NCBI RefSeq assembly: GCF_045066735.1
Contig: NZ_JBISHH010000025.1
Span: 186,001-250,000, forward strand
Direction: 5' to 3'
Length of the DNA stretch: 64,000 nucleotides
Source: Algibacter sp045066735
GTDB taxonomy: Bacteria; Bacteroidota; Bacteroidia; Flavobacteriales; Flavobacteriaceae
Shown here: positions 34,372 to 42,844 of the stretch, piece after piece
Layout: each line of letters begins with the position of its first letter
Position numbering within the stretch: the first letter of the stretch is position 1
The notes under the pieces: generated by a model
The model's database searches: none
Told to the model about the DNA's origin: nothing
The model's input: only the letters and a program-made list of their open reading frames with translations
Made by a program: the position numbers and the translations under genes

Positions 34372-34730
34372 AGGAAAGCGATTACCAAGCACATTATTAA
34401 AAATAGTGCTGCTGGAAAAGATTTTATTAAAGGGTCATTTATTTTGAGATGCATTATTATCGATCCTGTTAAAAAAGCGGCTAAACCTAAAGCCGCAGGT
34501 TGCTTTAAAGCCGGATACCATATGGCAATTATGAGTAATATAGCGAGTGTTACTTTCACAAAACCTATAACATAGCATAGCGCAGGGGGCAAGCCATATT
34601 CTTTAAATTCTTCTAAAATAGTTATAGCATTTCCACCACGCCATTTTGTTGGTTTTTTGTTTTGTACGAGCCACACATTCAAAATACTAATTCCTACGAT
34701 AATCTGACAAGCAATAATTAAATAATTCAT
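34368..34730 (-). CDS. DoxX-like integral membrane protein
   Basis: A 120-residue protein with four predicted membrane helices. It contains KWRGGNAITILEEFKEYGLP between helices 1 and 2, then VIGFVKVTLAILLIIAIW and LGLAAFLTGSIIMHLKINDP, a DoxX-like pattern. It is downstream of the glutathione peroxidase gene on the minus strand (39-base gap) and probably cotranscribed with it. Its 3' end overlaps the converging DoxX-like gene. The two are only distantly alike, so recent duplication is unlikely. Confidence 0.8.
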   Translation of the reverse strand: MNYLIIACQIIVGISILNVWLVQNKKPTKWRGGNAITILEEFKEYGLPPALCYVIGFVKVTLAILLIIAIWYPALKQPAALGLAAFLTGSIIMHLKINDPLIKSFPAALFLIMCLVIAFL

Positions 34731-34769
34731 ATCTTAAAGTTTTATTTGTTTTGTTAAAAGTTAGATTAA

Positions 34770-35297
34770 CTATAGGTGCTTCGTTATTTTAGAGCTCATC
34801 GGCTTTAAAATAGAAAAGAAATAATCTATTAATTTTCCTTCATCATCAACTAGATATTTTTGAAAATTCCATTTTACACTAGAATCTGATGTTCCGTTAA
34901 GCTCTTTTGTTGTAAGCCATTTATATAGAGGATGCTGGTCGCTACCTTTTACATCTATCTTTTCTGAAATTAAAAATGTAACGCCATAATTACGTTCACA
35001 AAACGTTTGTATTTCGTCTGAATTACCAGGTTCTTGCCCGCCAAATTGGTTACAAGGCAATCCAATAACAACGAGTTTATCTTTAAAGGTATCGCTTAAC
35101 TGTTGTAACTCTTTGTATTGGCTAGTAAACCCGCATTTTGAAGCTACATTTACAAATAAAATATGTTTCCCTTTAAACGAAGTTAGGTCTATAGGCTTTC
35201 CATTAAGGCCATTAATATTTATATCATAAAGAGATATCATTGAGTTATTGACTGGTTTTCTATTGGAAACTGTTTTCGCTGTACTAATTGTTTTCAT
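34770..35297 (-). CDS. Glutathione peroxidase-family thiol peroxidase
   Basis: A 175-residue cytoplasmic peroxidase. The peroxidatic Cys55 is in NVASKCGFTSQY; the second block GLPCNQFGGQEPG and third WNFQKYLVD (active-site Trp and Asn) are intact. The family reduces hydrogen or lipid peroxides using thioredoxin or glutathione. About 19 extra residues precede the usual start; Met20 (MISLYDI) may be the true beginning. It follows folE by 1 base and shares its operon, linking pterin synthesis with peroxide defence. Confidence 0.93.
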   Translation of the reverse strand: MKTISTAKTVSNRKPVNNSMISLYDININGLNGKPIDLTSFKGKHILFVNVASKCGFTSQYKELQQLSDTFKDKLVVIGLPCNQFGGQEPGNSDEIQTFCERNYGVTFLISEKIDVKGSDQHPLYKWLTTKELNGTSDSSVKWNFQKYLVDDEGKLIDYFFSILKPMSSKITKHL

Positions 35298-35298
35298 C

Positions 35299-36003
35299 TT
35301 AATGGCTGTTTAGATAGTTCTGTAATTCCGCTATTTTATTTGGTGTGTTAAATACACCGCCATAAAAAGAAGTTATAGTAGTAGATGTATCATCTTTAAT
35401 ACCACGAGATGAAACACATAAATGTTTGGCATCTATAATAACAGCAACATCTTTGGTGTCCAATATTTTAGTGAGTTCAGTAGCTATTTGGTTCGTTAAT
35501 CGTTCTTGTACTTGAGGTCTTTTTGCGTAATATTGTACTATTCTATTTAGTTTAGAGAGACCAATAACTTTACCCGAGGAAATATAAGCAACGTGTGCTT
35601 TACCGATAATTGGCACAAAGTGATGCTCACAATTAGAGTAAAACGTAATGTTTTTTTCGACTAGCATTTGGTTGTATTGATATTTATTGTCAAACAATGC
35701 TACTTTAGGTTTGTTGGCAGGGTTTAAGCCTGAAAAAATTTCATCGATGTACATTTTTGCAACCCGATTTGGGGTACCTTTTAATGAATCGTCGCTGAGG
35801 TCTAAGCCCATAACATCCATTATTTGTGAAAATAAATCTGCAATTTTATCTTTCTTTTCATCGTCAGATATTTCAAAAGCATTCAATTTCATTGGTGTTT
35901 CAAGACCTGTGTAAATATGGTCATCACCAATTTCTTCTTCAGAAAAACCATCAATTTGGTTTTCTTTAATAAGGGTATTCAACATAGTTTCTTGGTGTTT
36001 CAT
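35299..36003 (-). CDS. folE: GTP cyclohydrolase I FolE
   Basis: A 234-residue cytoplasmic zinc enzyme that makes 7,8-dihydroneopterin triphosphate from GTP, the first step of folate and tetrahydropterin synthesis. GTPNRVAKMYIDEIFSGL, YSNCEHHFVPIIGKAHVAYI (zinc Cys and catalytic His) and KHLCVSSRGIKDD (second zinc Cys) are intact. Translation may begin at Met1 or Met7 (35985); both overlap the 3' end of the upstream pterin synthase gene (by 38 or 20 bases), suggesting coupled translation. The operon order is pterin synthase, folE, peroxidase, DoxX-like. Confidence 0.95.
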   Translation of the reverse strand: MKHQETMLNTLIKENQIDGFSEEEIGDDHIYTGLETPMKLNAFEISDDEKKDKIADLFSQIMDVMGLDLSDDSLKGTPNRVAKMYIDEIFSGLNPANKPKVALFDNKYQYNQMLVEKNITFYSNCEHHFVPIIGKAHVAYISSGKVIGLSKLNRIVQYYAKRPQVQERLTNQIATELTKILDTKDVAVIIDAKHLCVSSRGIKDDTSTTITSFYGGVFNTPNKIAELQNYLNSH

Positions 36004-36376
36004 AAAGCTTTATCTTTAAATCTAGTGTCGGGTCAATCTCTGGTTTTAGCAAGTTGTATATTACTATGGCAATATTTTCGGCCGTAGGGTTTAGATCTGT
36101 AAATTCCTCAGTATCTAGGTTCAAGTTTTTATGGTCAAATCTGTTAAGTATTTTTTCTTTTATAATATGTGATAAAATTTTGGTATCTATTACATAGCCG
36201 ATTTCTGCATTGCAAACACCAATAACTTTTACTTCTAATTCGTAATTATGGCCGTGATAATTTGGGTTATTACATTTTCCGAAAATTTCCTTGTTCTTTT
36301 CGTCACTCCAATTCTTATTATGTAATCTGTGTGCTGCATTAAAATGTTCACACCTAACAATTGCTGTTTTGTCCAT
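35966..36376 (-). CDS. 6-pyruvoyl-tetrahydropterin synthase / QueD family enzyme
   Basis: A 136-residue enzyme. Zinc ligands are in HFNAAHRL (His) and YHGHNY (two His); the catalytic Cys is in GKCNNPNYHGH, a form closer to animal-type PTPS than to queuosine QueD. The C-terminal PTAENIAIVIYNLL and LYETPRNYVEY complete the fold. It lies upstream of and overlapping folE, so dihydroneopterin triphosphate made by FolE is its likely substrate and a reduced pterin the likely product. A queuosine role cannot be ruled out, but no other queuosine genes are nearby. Confidence 0.9.
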   Translation of the reverse strand: MDKTAIVRCEHFNAAHRLHNKNWSDEKNKEIFGKCNNPNYHGHNYELEVKVIGVCNAEIGYVIDTKILSHIIKEKILNRFDHKNLNLDTEEFTDLNPTAENIAIVIYNLLKPEIDPTLDLKIKLYETPRNYVEYPY

Positions 36377-36415
36377 AGAGTTAAACTTTCTTTGTTTTTT
36401 GAAATGCTTATATCA

Positions 36416-36423
36416 CAAAAATA
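36416..36423 (-). promoter_or_regulatory. -7 box TATTTTTG of the pterin synthase-folE operon
   Basis: On the minus strand it matches TAnnTTTG and lies 40 bases before the pterin synthase ATG. A long inverted repeat sits just upstream. Confidence 0.4.
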
Positions 36424-36430
36424 CTTATTT

Positions 36431-36462
36431 TTGTTTAATGTTTAGCTATTAAAGTTAAACAA
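36431..36462. promoter_or_regulatory. Candidate operator TTGTTTAA-N16-TTAAACAA, copy 1
   Basis: Perfect 8-base arms (36431-36438 and 36455-36462) lie 16 bases apart, between the divergent -7 boxes of the pterin synthase operon and the flavin amine oxidase gene. The same arms at the same spacing recur at 38406-38437. The right flank AGTTAAACAAAAT is identical over 13 bases in both. Shared regulator inferred. Confidence 0.6.
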
Positions 36463-36476
36463 AATAATAAAACTTA

Positions 36477-36484
36477 TAACTTTG
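36477..36484 (+). promoter_or_regulatory. -7 box TAACTTTG of the amine oxidase gene
   Basis: Matches TAnnTTTG, 29 bases before the ATG, with the long inverted repeat centred about 30 bases upstream. Confidence 0.45.
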
Positions 36485-36512
36485 CATAGTTAACCAATGC
36501 TTTAATTTTTAG

Positions 36513-37799
36513 ATGTCAATGAACAATTCAGAATACAAAATACACATTGTAGGGGCAGGAGTTAGTGGTTTAATAGCTGCTACCGTTTTTGAAAAAAATG
36601 GATTTTCTCCTGTTATTATTGAGGCAACTGATACCGTTGGCGGAAGGGTAAAAACAGATATTGTTAATGGCTATCAATTAGATCATGGTTTTCAAGTACT
36701 ACTCACGGCATATCCTGCAGCTCAAAAATATCTCGATTTCGAAGCTTTGGAATTACAAAAGTTCTTGCCAGGTGCTACTATTTTTAAAAGCGGGGAAGGC
36801 ATAAATATAGGAGATCCGTTAAGAGACGCCTCATTATTATTATCAACATTATTCTCGGGAATAGGTACTTTTTCTGATAAGATTAAAATACTTAAGCTAA
36901 ATAATAACTTAAAGAATAAAACTGTATTAGATATTTTTTCTGAGAAAGAACAATCTACACTTTCTTATTTAAAAGACTTCGGCTTTTCTTTACCAATGAT
37001 AGAAGATTTTTTTATGCCTTTTTTTAGCGGTATATTTTTAGAGAATACATTGGAGACATCGAGTAGAATGTTCGAGTTTGTGTATAAAATGTTTGGTGAA
37101 GGCTATGCCACATTACCTAAGGCAGGTATAGGAGCTATACCCGAGCAATTATCTCAAAATTTGAAAAACACATTATTTAAATTTAATACCAAAGTAAAAT
37201 CAATAAAAGATAGAGAAATAGAACTCTCTAATGGTGATAAATTGGAAAGTCATTTTACGGTAGTAGCAACAGATGCAAGTCATCTTATACCAAATTTAAA
37301 AAAACAAGCAACGCAATGGAAATCTTGTGATACATTGTATTTTGAAACTTCTAATCGGGTTATTAAAAAACCGCTTATCGGGCTTATTCCAAAATATGGA
37401 ACTCTTATTAATAATATATTTTATCATACCAGCTTAGGGACTAGCTCAAAAGTTAATAAGGAGTTACTTTCTGTTACTGTTGTAGATAATCAAAATTTAA
37501 CTAAAGATGTTCTAATTAAACGTGTGCAAAAGGAATTAAATGAACACTGCAACATCGAATCGTGTAAATTTATTAAGCATTATGAGATACCGATGTCTTT
37601 ACCGAATATGAATAATTTACAGTATGAAATGGCACCCTCTGAAACACGATTAAATTCGAGTATTTTTCTTGCTGGAGATATGCAACTCAATGGATCGCTC
37701 AATGCTGCTATGATATCTGGTGAAAGGGCTGCACTTGGAGTGATAGAGGTTTTGTCTAATAATATTGAGGCTTCAAATATAACCTCTGAATATTGTTAA
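36513..37799 (+). CDS. FAD-dependent amine oxidase-like oxidoreductase (protoporphyrinogen oxidase/desaturase type)
   Basis: A 428-residue flavoprotein. The dinucleotide motif IVGAGVSGLIAATVFEKNG is at 11-29, then IIEATDTVGGRVKTD (FAD ribose Glu and the GG motif) and DHGFQVLLTAYP. The C-terminal LAGDMQLNGSLNAAMISGERAA (about 393-414) is the second FAD region. Such proteins include protoporphyrinogen oxidase, carotenoid desaturases and plant-like SPS/amine oxidases; the substrate is not clear. It is divergent from the pterin operon with a shared inverted-repeat operator. Its end overlaps the converging DUF2237 gene by 4 bases. Confidence 0.87.
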   Translation: MSMNNSEYKIHIVGAGVSGLIAATVFEKNGFSPVIIEATDTVGGRVKTDIVNGYQLDHGFQVLLTAYPAAQKYLDFEALELQKFLPGATIFKSGEGINIGDPLRDASLLLSTLFSGIGTFSDKIKILKLNNNLKNKTVLDIFSEKEQSTLSYLKDFGFSLPMIEDFFMPFFSGIFLENTLETSSRMFEFVYKMFGEGYATLPKAGIGAIPEQLSQNLKNTLFKFNTKVKSIKDREIELSNGDKLESHFTVVATDASHLIPNLKKQATQWKSCDTLYFETSNRVIKKPLIGLIPKYGTLINNIFYHTSLGTSSKVNKELLSVTVVDNQNLTKDVLIKRVQKELNEHCNIESCKFIKHYEIPMSLPNMNNLQYEMAPSETRLNSSIFLAGDMQLNGSLNAAMISGERAALGVIEVLSNNIEASNITSEYC

Positions 37800-38167
37800 T
37801 TAGATATTTCATACTTCTTTAATAACTCCAAAGTTGTATAGTTTAAAGCTTTTTGATGTGTTGATTCTAGAATAACAAAAGGGGCTTTACCAGCACGCTC
37901 AGCTTCCAACCATCTTGATATGCATAAACACCATTTTGAACCTGGTATCAAACCAGGAAAATCCCATTGAGGTATAGGTGTAGAAAGGTTGTTACCACGG
38001 AGCTTAGTGAAATCTAAAAATTCTTTTGTAACCACTGCGCAAATAACATGTGTTCCAGAGTCTTCTTGAATAGTTCTACAATATCCATCTCTAAAATACC
38101 CTGTTGCCGGATTAGTACAACAGGGTTTTAGTGCTGTTCCGAGTACATTTAATTCAATGTTAGACAT
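37796..38167 (-). CDS. DUF2237 family protein
   Basis: A 123-residue cytoplasmic protein of the DUF2237 family, function unknown. GYFRDGYCRT and a Cys-rich N-terminal part (KPCCTNPATG), HVICAVVT, then GSKWCLCISRWLEA are family marks; five or six conserved Cys suggest metal or redox chemistry. The motif TPIPQWDFPGL is also typical. It lies 4 bases downstream of a small unknown gene that has the inverted-repeat operator before it, so it belongs to the same putative stress regulon as folE and the amine oxidase. Confidence 0.88.
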   Translation of the reverse strand: MSNIELNVLGTALKPCCTNPATGYFRDGYCRTIQEDSGTHVICAVVTKEFLDFTKLRGNNLSTPIPQWDFPGLIPGSKWCLCISRWLEAERAGKAPFVILESTHQKALNYTTLELLKKYEISN

Positions 38168-38171
38168 ACAA

Positions 38172-38399
38172 TTATAATCCTGAACTTGGTCTACCTTTTA
38201 ATCGAACATCAATTCTTTTTTTCTTGACGGTTAAGCGTTTCATCGTATCCATCAATTTTGAATCTTTAGTTTTCTTGTAAATTTCATTAATAGCTAAAAT
38301 AAGTCGTTTAGCTTCTCTTGAGGCCATTACTCTATCACTTGTTGACATATGGCTCATTTTTTCATTTTCAAATAATGTAGCTTCTTTTAAAATATCCAT
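38172..38399 (-). CDS. Small conserved basic protein of unknown function
   Basis: A 75-residue protein with 20 or so Lys/Arg and no Cys, signal peptide or membrane segment. It looks mostly helical (REAKRLILAINEIYKKTKD) with a basic C-terminal tail (TVKKKRIDVRLKGRPSSGL). No family is recognised with certainty. Its start follows a -7-like box and the second copy of the long inverted repeat, and its stop lies just before the DUF2237 gene, so it is very probably a real, coexpressed gene. A nucleic-acid-binding role is a guess from charge. Confidence 0.75.
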   Translation of the reverse strand: MDILKEATLFENEKMSHMSTSDRVMASREAKRLILAINEIYKKTKDSKLMDTMKRLTVKKKRIDVRLKGRPSSGL

Positions 38400-38405
38400 A
38401 TTTTT

Positions 38406-38437
38406 TTGTTTAAAGATATGTAAATATAGTTAAACAA
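38406..38437. promoter_or_regulatory. Candidate operator TTGTTTAA-N16-TTAAACAA, copy 2
   Basis: Same arms and same 16-base spacing as the copy at 36431-36462, placed 7-38 bases upstream of the small gene before DUF2237. The distal arm overlaps a minus-strand -7 box (38435-38442), which would fit repression of initiation. Confidence 0.6.
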
Positions 38438-38442
38438 AATTA
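38435..38442 (-). promoter_or_regulatory. -7 box TAATTTTG of the small gene-DUF2237 operon
   Basis: On the minus strand it matches TAnnTTTG, 36 bases before the ATG, and overlaps the inverted repeat. The rest of the spacer up to 38672 shows nothing recognisable. Confidence 0.4.
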
Positions 38443-38672
38443 AATTTGCAATTACTACTTCTTGTTTATCAATTGTTTGATGTTAAAAAAAGAAAAAATT
38501 AAAATAGACTGTTAAAAAAGAGGGCGCTGTTGCAGCTAGAATCTAAGATGGCTTTTATTTTATATGTTTTGTCGAAAATGTACATAGACGTGAGTAGAAG
38601 CTTAAGTTTTTGGTTTTTTTGTGGTAAAGAGAAGTCTTAGGTTAGGTGTTAAAAGATAATTTTAATTATTTT

Positions 38673-39452
38673 TTATCTTTTAAAATCATCTTTTATGCGA
38701 AAGCAAACTTCAAGCATTTGGTATAAATCGGGATGCTTTTTCTTCATTCTTTCAGGTTGTTCAAAAAAATATTCTGAAGCTACAGCTAAAAATTCGGCTT
38801 CATTAGTACCTCCGTAATTTCTAATGTCAGACTTATTGTTATTAATATCCTCCATTTCTTTATGGATAATTTTTAGCCAAGGAATAACATAGGGCTGCTG
38901 TATTAATGTTTCTGGTACACCATCTGTTAAGCCATCTAGTTTGTCTATTAAGTGTACAAACTCATGAATACCTGTGTTGTGAATATGAGATTTTTTCTGA
39001 AAGCCGTTATGCAATGCTTTTCGTGATAAAATCATTTGATGCTCAAATTGTCCGGTACCAACCATACCAGCAATTTGTCGGTTTTCATCGGTTTGAGCAA
39101 AACCTAAATTTTCATTAAAATGGTCTGGGTAAACTAAAACGGTACTTAGATTTTTATAATGCCATTCTGAAAAATTAAAAACAGGAATAACAGCGCTACA
39201 AGCAATTAATATTTTATCAATGTCTTCGAGATTGAAACCAACACTTTCTATGTTTACTTCGCTTAAAAACACCATAACACGTTTCTGAAATCGTTTTTGC
39301 TCAGCGATTGATAAAACTTTATAAAAATTAACATGCTGCATAATTTGAGTATGCCAATTTGCGGGGAATTTTTCTGCCTTTTTCTTTTTGGTGGTATAAA
39401 GAGTATAAAGAGCGAAAGTCACTAATAGTATAAAAGCAATAATAAATGCCAT
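38673..39452 (-). CDS. MtfA-like zinc peptidase
   Basis: A 259-residue protein with one N-terminal membrane helix (about 1-18). The zinc-binding HEFVH motif is in HNTGIHEFVHLIDKLDG (about 178-194), with downstream Glu ligands in NEAEFLAVASEYFFEQP. The family is Mlc titration factor A, which in enterobacteria binds Mlc and has aminopeptidase activity; the membrane-anchored form is frequent in Bacteroidota. It stands alone, with a 105-base gap to the TMEM220 gene upstream. Local partners are not evident. Confidence 0.88.
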   Translation of the reverse strand: MAFIIAFILLVTFALYTLYTTKKKKAEKFPANWHTQIMQHVNFYKVLSIAEQKRFQKRVMVFLSEVNIESVGFNLEDIDKILIACSAVIPVFNFSEWHYKNLSTVLVYPDHFNENLGFAQTDENRQIAGMVGTGQFEHQMILSRKALHNGFQKKSHIHNTGIHEFVHLIDKLDGLTDGVPETLIQQPYVIPWLKIIHKEMEDINNNKSDIRNYGGTNEAEFLAVASEYFFEQPERMKKKHPDLYQMLEVCFRIKDDFKR

Positions 39453-39557
39453 AAAGTAATGTGTTAGTTTGCTGTAAAGGTATTCTATTTTATAAATAAC
39501 GTAAATTACTGTCTATATTGCAGTGCTTTTTTACTACATCATAAAAATGAACTGAAC

Positions 39558-39908
39558 TTACTTTCTCCTAAAAAATGAAAGTCCTCCAAACAAAAACATA
39601 ACAATTGCCATTAGTAATAATCCGTAAGCTTCTCGTGCTTCTTCTACATTTTTAATATCTCCTTTTCCAATTTCAAAGCCTTCAAAACTTTCAGGGTAGG
39701 CAATTATAAAACCCATTAAAAAAGCACCTCCTAATATTAACAATAGCTTGTATGGCACTTTATTGAAGGCAGAGGCGAAACTTACGGCCGAAGCAATACA
39801 GTAAATACATATCCATAAAAACGGGTCGGGATCATTATATTGAACGATTGCTCCAAAAATAAATAAAATACCAAATGTGATTCCGAGTACTTTTAACAAA
39901 ATATTCAT
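39558..39908 (-). CDS. TMEM220-family membrane protein
   Basis: A 116-residue protein with four predicted helices. AIVQYNDPDPFLWICIYCIASAVSF is characteristic of the TMEM220 family (function unknown, found in bacteria and animals), and the last helix LLMAIVMFLFGGLSFF ends in a short basic tail. No operon partner is close. Divergent from the propeller-like secreted protein. Confidence 0.85.
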   Translation of the reverse strand: MNILLKVLGITFGILFIFGAIVQYNDPDPFLWICIYCIASAVSFASAFNKVPYKLLLILGGAFLMGFIIAYPESFEGFEIGKGDIKNVEEAREAYGLLLMAIVMFLFGGLSFFRRK

Positions 39909-40335
39909 TCTAATTTTAATGTTGTTAATGATTTTTAAAATTTAAAGATAAGCGTAACTATTTTTTATCGCGTGTATATACGTGATGTTTTTATTGAAAT
40001 TTCTAAATGAATTTTCTTTGTTTTTATGCTAAGCTTTTAAATATCAGTGAGAAATACATAGAAGCACATTACTTATTTTTTTGGAGGTTTGCCATATTTT
40101 GATAATATACATTTAGAGTATTGAATGAATTAAACATTATATTTATCCTGAATGTATAAAATTAGCTTATCAATATTTAGGTGTTATTTCGTATAAATGT
40201 TATATCTGTTGGGTATTACATCATTGATGCTGTTATTAATGTAGCACCTAGTTTAGTTGTGAATACTAACTGTAATTTATCGTTCATCGAGTATGAAAAT
40301 GTTTCAATACCGTTTAAAAAATAACCTTTAATATA
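39909..40335. other. Long divergent intergenic region
   Basis: About 430 AT-rich bases between the TMEM220 and propeller-like genes. No ORF with family features, no strong hairpin and no consensus TAnnTTTG box was found. It should hold the two divergent promoters. Confidence 0.5.
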
Positions 40336-41289
40336 ATGAACTTCTATAGAATTCTCTTAGCTGCTTTTATTCTTTTGGCGATGTCTTGTGGATCTTCATC
40401 CAATATTAAATTTATAAATGAAGGTACTTTTGTACGCGCAAAATCTAATCCTATAATTTATCCTGAGATGGAAGGGTTGAAGGGACGTATTGGAGAAAAC
40501 ATAAATGGACCTTCTGTTATTAAAGTTCCTAAATGGATAGAAAATCCACTTGGTAAGTATTACATGTATTTTGCACATCATCATGGAAAGTTTATACGAT
40601 TGGCTTATGCTAATAATCCGTTGGGACCATGGACTATTTACAAACCCGGTGTGTTACATATAGATAAAACTTCAGCTAGAGGACATATTGCTTCACCAGA
40701 CATTATTATAGATGAAGAAACCATGAGTATTAGACTGTATTTTCATGGATATAATGAGGATAAATCAGGACAGAAAACCTTTGTAAGCACTTCTAAAAAT
40801 GGATTGGATTTTATTGCTTCAGAAACGGTATTAGGACCTTCTTATTTTCGTGGTTTTAAATACAAATCGACATATTATGCCTTAGTTAAAGGCTCTTTTT
40901 ATCGTTCGGAAGATGGTTTAAAATCTTATTCGAAAGGCGCGTCTATATTACCGAAAGCCAGGCATACTGCGGTAACTTTGTATCAAGATAATCTTGTTGT
41001 TTTTTATTCGCAAAAAGGTGATGCTCCTGAACGCATTCTTAGTTGTGAGGTAAACCTTGCTGAAGGGACTTGGAAAAACTGGAAGGCTAGTACTGCAAGA
41101 GAAATATTAAAACCAGAAATAGACTACGAAGGTGTTAATCTGCCTATTAAAAAATCTGTTAAAGGCTCTTCTAAAAAACCAGTGCATGAATTAAGAGATC
41201 CTGCTATTCTAATAGATAATGGAGAGGTTTATCTTTATTATTCGGTTTCGGGTGAGTTTGGCATTGCAGTTGCGAAACTCAAAAAATAA
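40336..41289 (+). CDS. Secreted five-bladed-propeller-like protein (GH43/GH117 fold class)
   Basis: A 317-residue lipoprotein (lipobox Cys19, LAMSC). Strand pairs with NGPSVIKVP, GKYYMYFAHHHGKFIRLAYANNPLGPWT, HIASPDIIIDEETMSIRLYFHGY and RDPAILIDNGEVYLYYSVSGEFGIAVAKL look like blades of a five-bladed propeller as in GH43, GH32 and GH117. Each blade offers an Asp or Glu, but the canonical GH43 catalytic triad cannot be assigned by eye. It stands alone, 15 kb from the galactan locus. A sugar-binding or hydrolytic role is probable; the family is not certain. Confidence 0.65.
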   Translation: MNFYRILLAAFILLAMSCGSSSNIKFINEGTFVRAKSNPIIYPEMEGLKGRIGENINGPSVIKVPKWIENPLGKYYMYFAHHHGKFIRLAYANNPLGPWTIYKPGVLHIDKTSARGHIASPDIIIDEETMSIRLYFHGYNEDKSGQKTFVSTSKNGLDFIASETVLGPSYFRGFKYKSTYYALVKGSFYRSEDGLKSYSKGASILPKARHTAVTLYQDNLVVFYSQKGDAPERILSCEVNLAEGTWKNWKASTAREILKPEIDYEGVNLPIKKSVKGSSKKPVHELRDPAILIDNGEVYLYYSVSGEFGIAVAKLKK

Positions 41290-41513
41290 GCAAATATTCT
41301 TTCACAATTTTTATTAACCTAATAAAATCTAAAAGTAGTTGTAACAGAAATAGTTGGTGTTGGTTAGAATGTCTCGCCTTTATTTTTGGATGATAAGGAA
41401 TAAGGTAAAGGTTGGAATTTGAAAATATCTAAAACTTATTTGGGTTAATTAAAAGATTAAACGTAGTAACATATTGATATATTAAACCGTTTATTTGTGG
41501 CTAGATATAAATT

Positions 41514-42131
41514 ATGATTTTTATTACCTGCGTATTTTTTGGATTTATTATTGCTGCTTCTGGCAGTATTGTGCCTAGTTTTTTAAACCTTACTGTAGTT
41601 AAGTTTAGTTTAAAAAGTGGCCAGAAATCGGCATTTTATCTCATAGGTGGTTTTGCCACCGTATTATTTTTTCAAGCTAATATTGGAGCCTATCTCTCCA
41701 GTGTTTTAATGAAGAATTCGGAATATATTACGCTGCTACAGAAGGTAGGTACGGCTATTTTAATCTTATTAGCTATTAATTTTTTTAGATTATATTTTAC
41801 TTCTAAAAAGCAAATAAAAAAACAAGAAATCGATAAATCTAAAGCTTATGCACACGGTATAGGTATGTCTTTACTTAATACCTTTGCTATTCCGTTTTAT
41901 TTTACATCTATTTCGTTATTAATAGGGCTAGAATATTTTGAATACTCTCTTCTTAATAGTTTATATTTTTCTATAGGTTCTACGGCGGGCTCATTTACGT
42001 TGTATGCGCTTTATGCCACAGTAGCAACAAGAATTGAGCACAAACTTACTTATATAGCAACAAAAATGGATTTTATTTTAGGCTGTTTAACAGGAGTTGT
42101 TGGAGTTGGGAACCTGATTTATTTACTGTAA
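41514..42131 (+). CDS. LysE/RhtB-like membrane transporter
   Basis: A 205-residue protein with about six membrane helices, consistent with the LysE translocator family (amino-acid or small-molecule efflux). The N-terminal GFIIAASGSIVPSFLNLTVVKFSLKSG segment resembles the LysE first helix with a Pro at its end. A basic loop (KKQIKKQEIDKSK) separates the two three-helix halves. It is monocistronic, converging with the SCO gene 48 bases away. Substrate unknown. Confidence 0.72.
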   Translation: MIFITCVFFGFIIAASGSIVPSFLNLTVVKFSLKSGQKSAFYLIGGFATVLFFQANIGAYLSSVLMKNSEYITLLQKVGTAILILLAINFFRLYFTSKKQIKKQEIDKSKAYAHGIGMSLLNTFAIPFYFTSISLLIGLEYFEYSLLNSLYFSIGSTAGSFTLYALYATVATRIEHKLTYIATKMDFILGCLTGVVGVGNLIYLL

Positions 42132-42178
42132 TATTTTAAAAATGATATTGCTATTTCAATCTTAAGTTGAAGCGAGTA

Positions 42179-42844
42179 TCATTTTTCATTTTGTAAAGTT
42201 TTTATATCATTTATGAGTGCCTCCATATCCAAAGCTACGGTGCCATTATAAACACCACGAATCCTTTTAGTTTGGTCTACTAAAATTAAATGTTCTGTAT
42301 GTAGAAACTCTGTACTATCTCTGCTGAAACCAATATCTTCTTCGGCGTAATAAGATTGCCTAGCTAATTTATAAATGTCACTTTTTGAACCCGTTAGAAA
42401 TTGCCAATTCTCGTTTGTAATATCATGGTTTTTCTTGTAAGCCTTTAATTTACTAGGCGTATCTATCCAAGGTGTAACAGAATACGATAGAAAAACAAGA
42501 TCTTGATTGTTTTGCAAGCTATCACTTACTATTTTTAAATGATCTGTCATTACCGGGCAAATACTGCCACAAGTGGTGAAAATAAAATTAGCAACGTGTA
42601 TTTTGTTTTGAATTATACTTTGATTCACTAAAATACTATCCTGATTTAAGAATTCAAAATCATCAATAGTATGCGTGATTTCTTTTTGAATGCTAGATTT
42701 ATCCTTTATAAATACCGGTGTAAAAGTCGGGTCATTATAGTAAGGTAAAGCTGTGTTCTCTTCCGTATTCTGAGGCTTTTTTTTGCTTCCGTTACAACTA
42801 ATTAATAAAACACTACTTATTAATAAAAATACTATCCGATACAT
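42179..42844 (-). CDS. SCO1/SenC-family copper-binding lipoprotein
   Basis: A 221-residue lipoprotein (lipobox Cys17, LLISC). It has the SCO thioredoxin-like fold: FTTCGSICPVMTDHL holds the CxxxC copper/thiol motif (about 93-97) and a distal His in STEFLHTEHLILVD (about 181-194) completes the copper site. SCO proteins help build the CuA centre of cytochrome oxidase or act as thiol reductases. It is last in a minus-strand operon after the YwqK-like gene (32-base overlap) and a YHYH protein, all exported. Confidence 0.9.
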   Translation of the reverse strand: MYRIVFLLISSVLLISCNGSKKKPQNTEENTALPYYNDPTFTPVFIKDKSSIQKEITHTIDDFEFLNQDSILVNQSIIQNKIHVANFIFTTCGSICPVMTDHLKIVSDSLQNNQDLVFLSYSVTPWIDTPSKLKAYKKNHDITNENWQFLTGSKSDIYKLARQSYYAEEDIGFSRDSTEFLHTEHLILVDQTKRIRGVYNGTVALDMEALINDIKTLQNEK

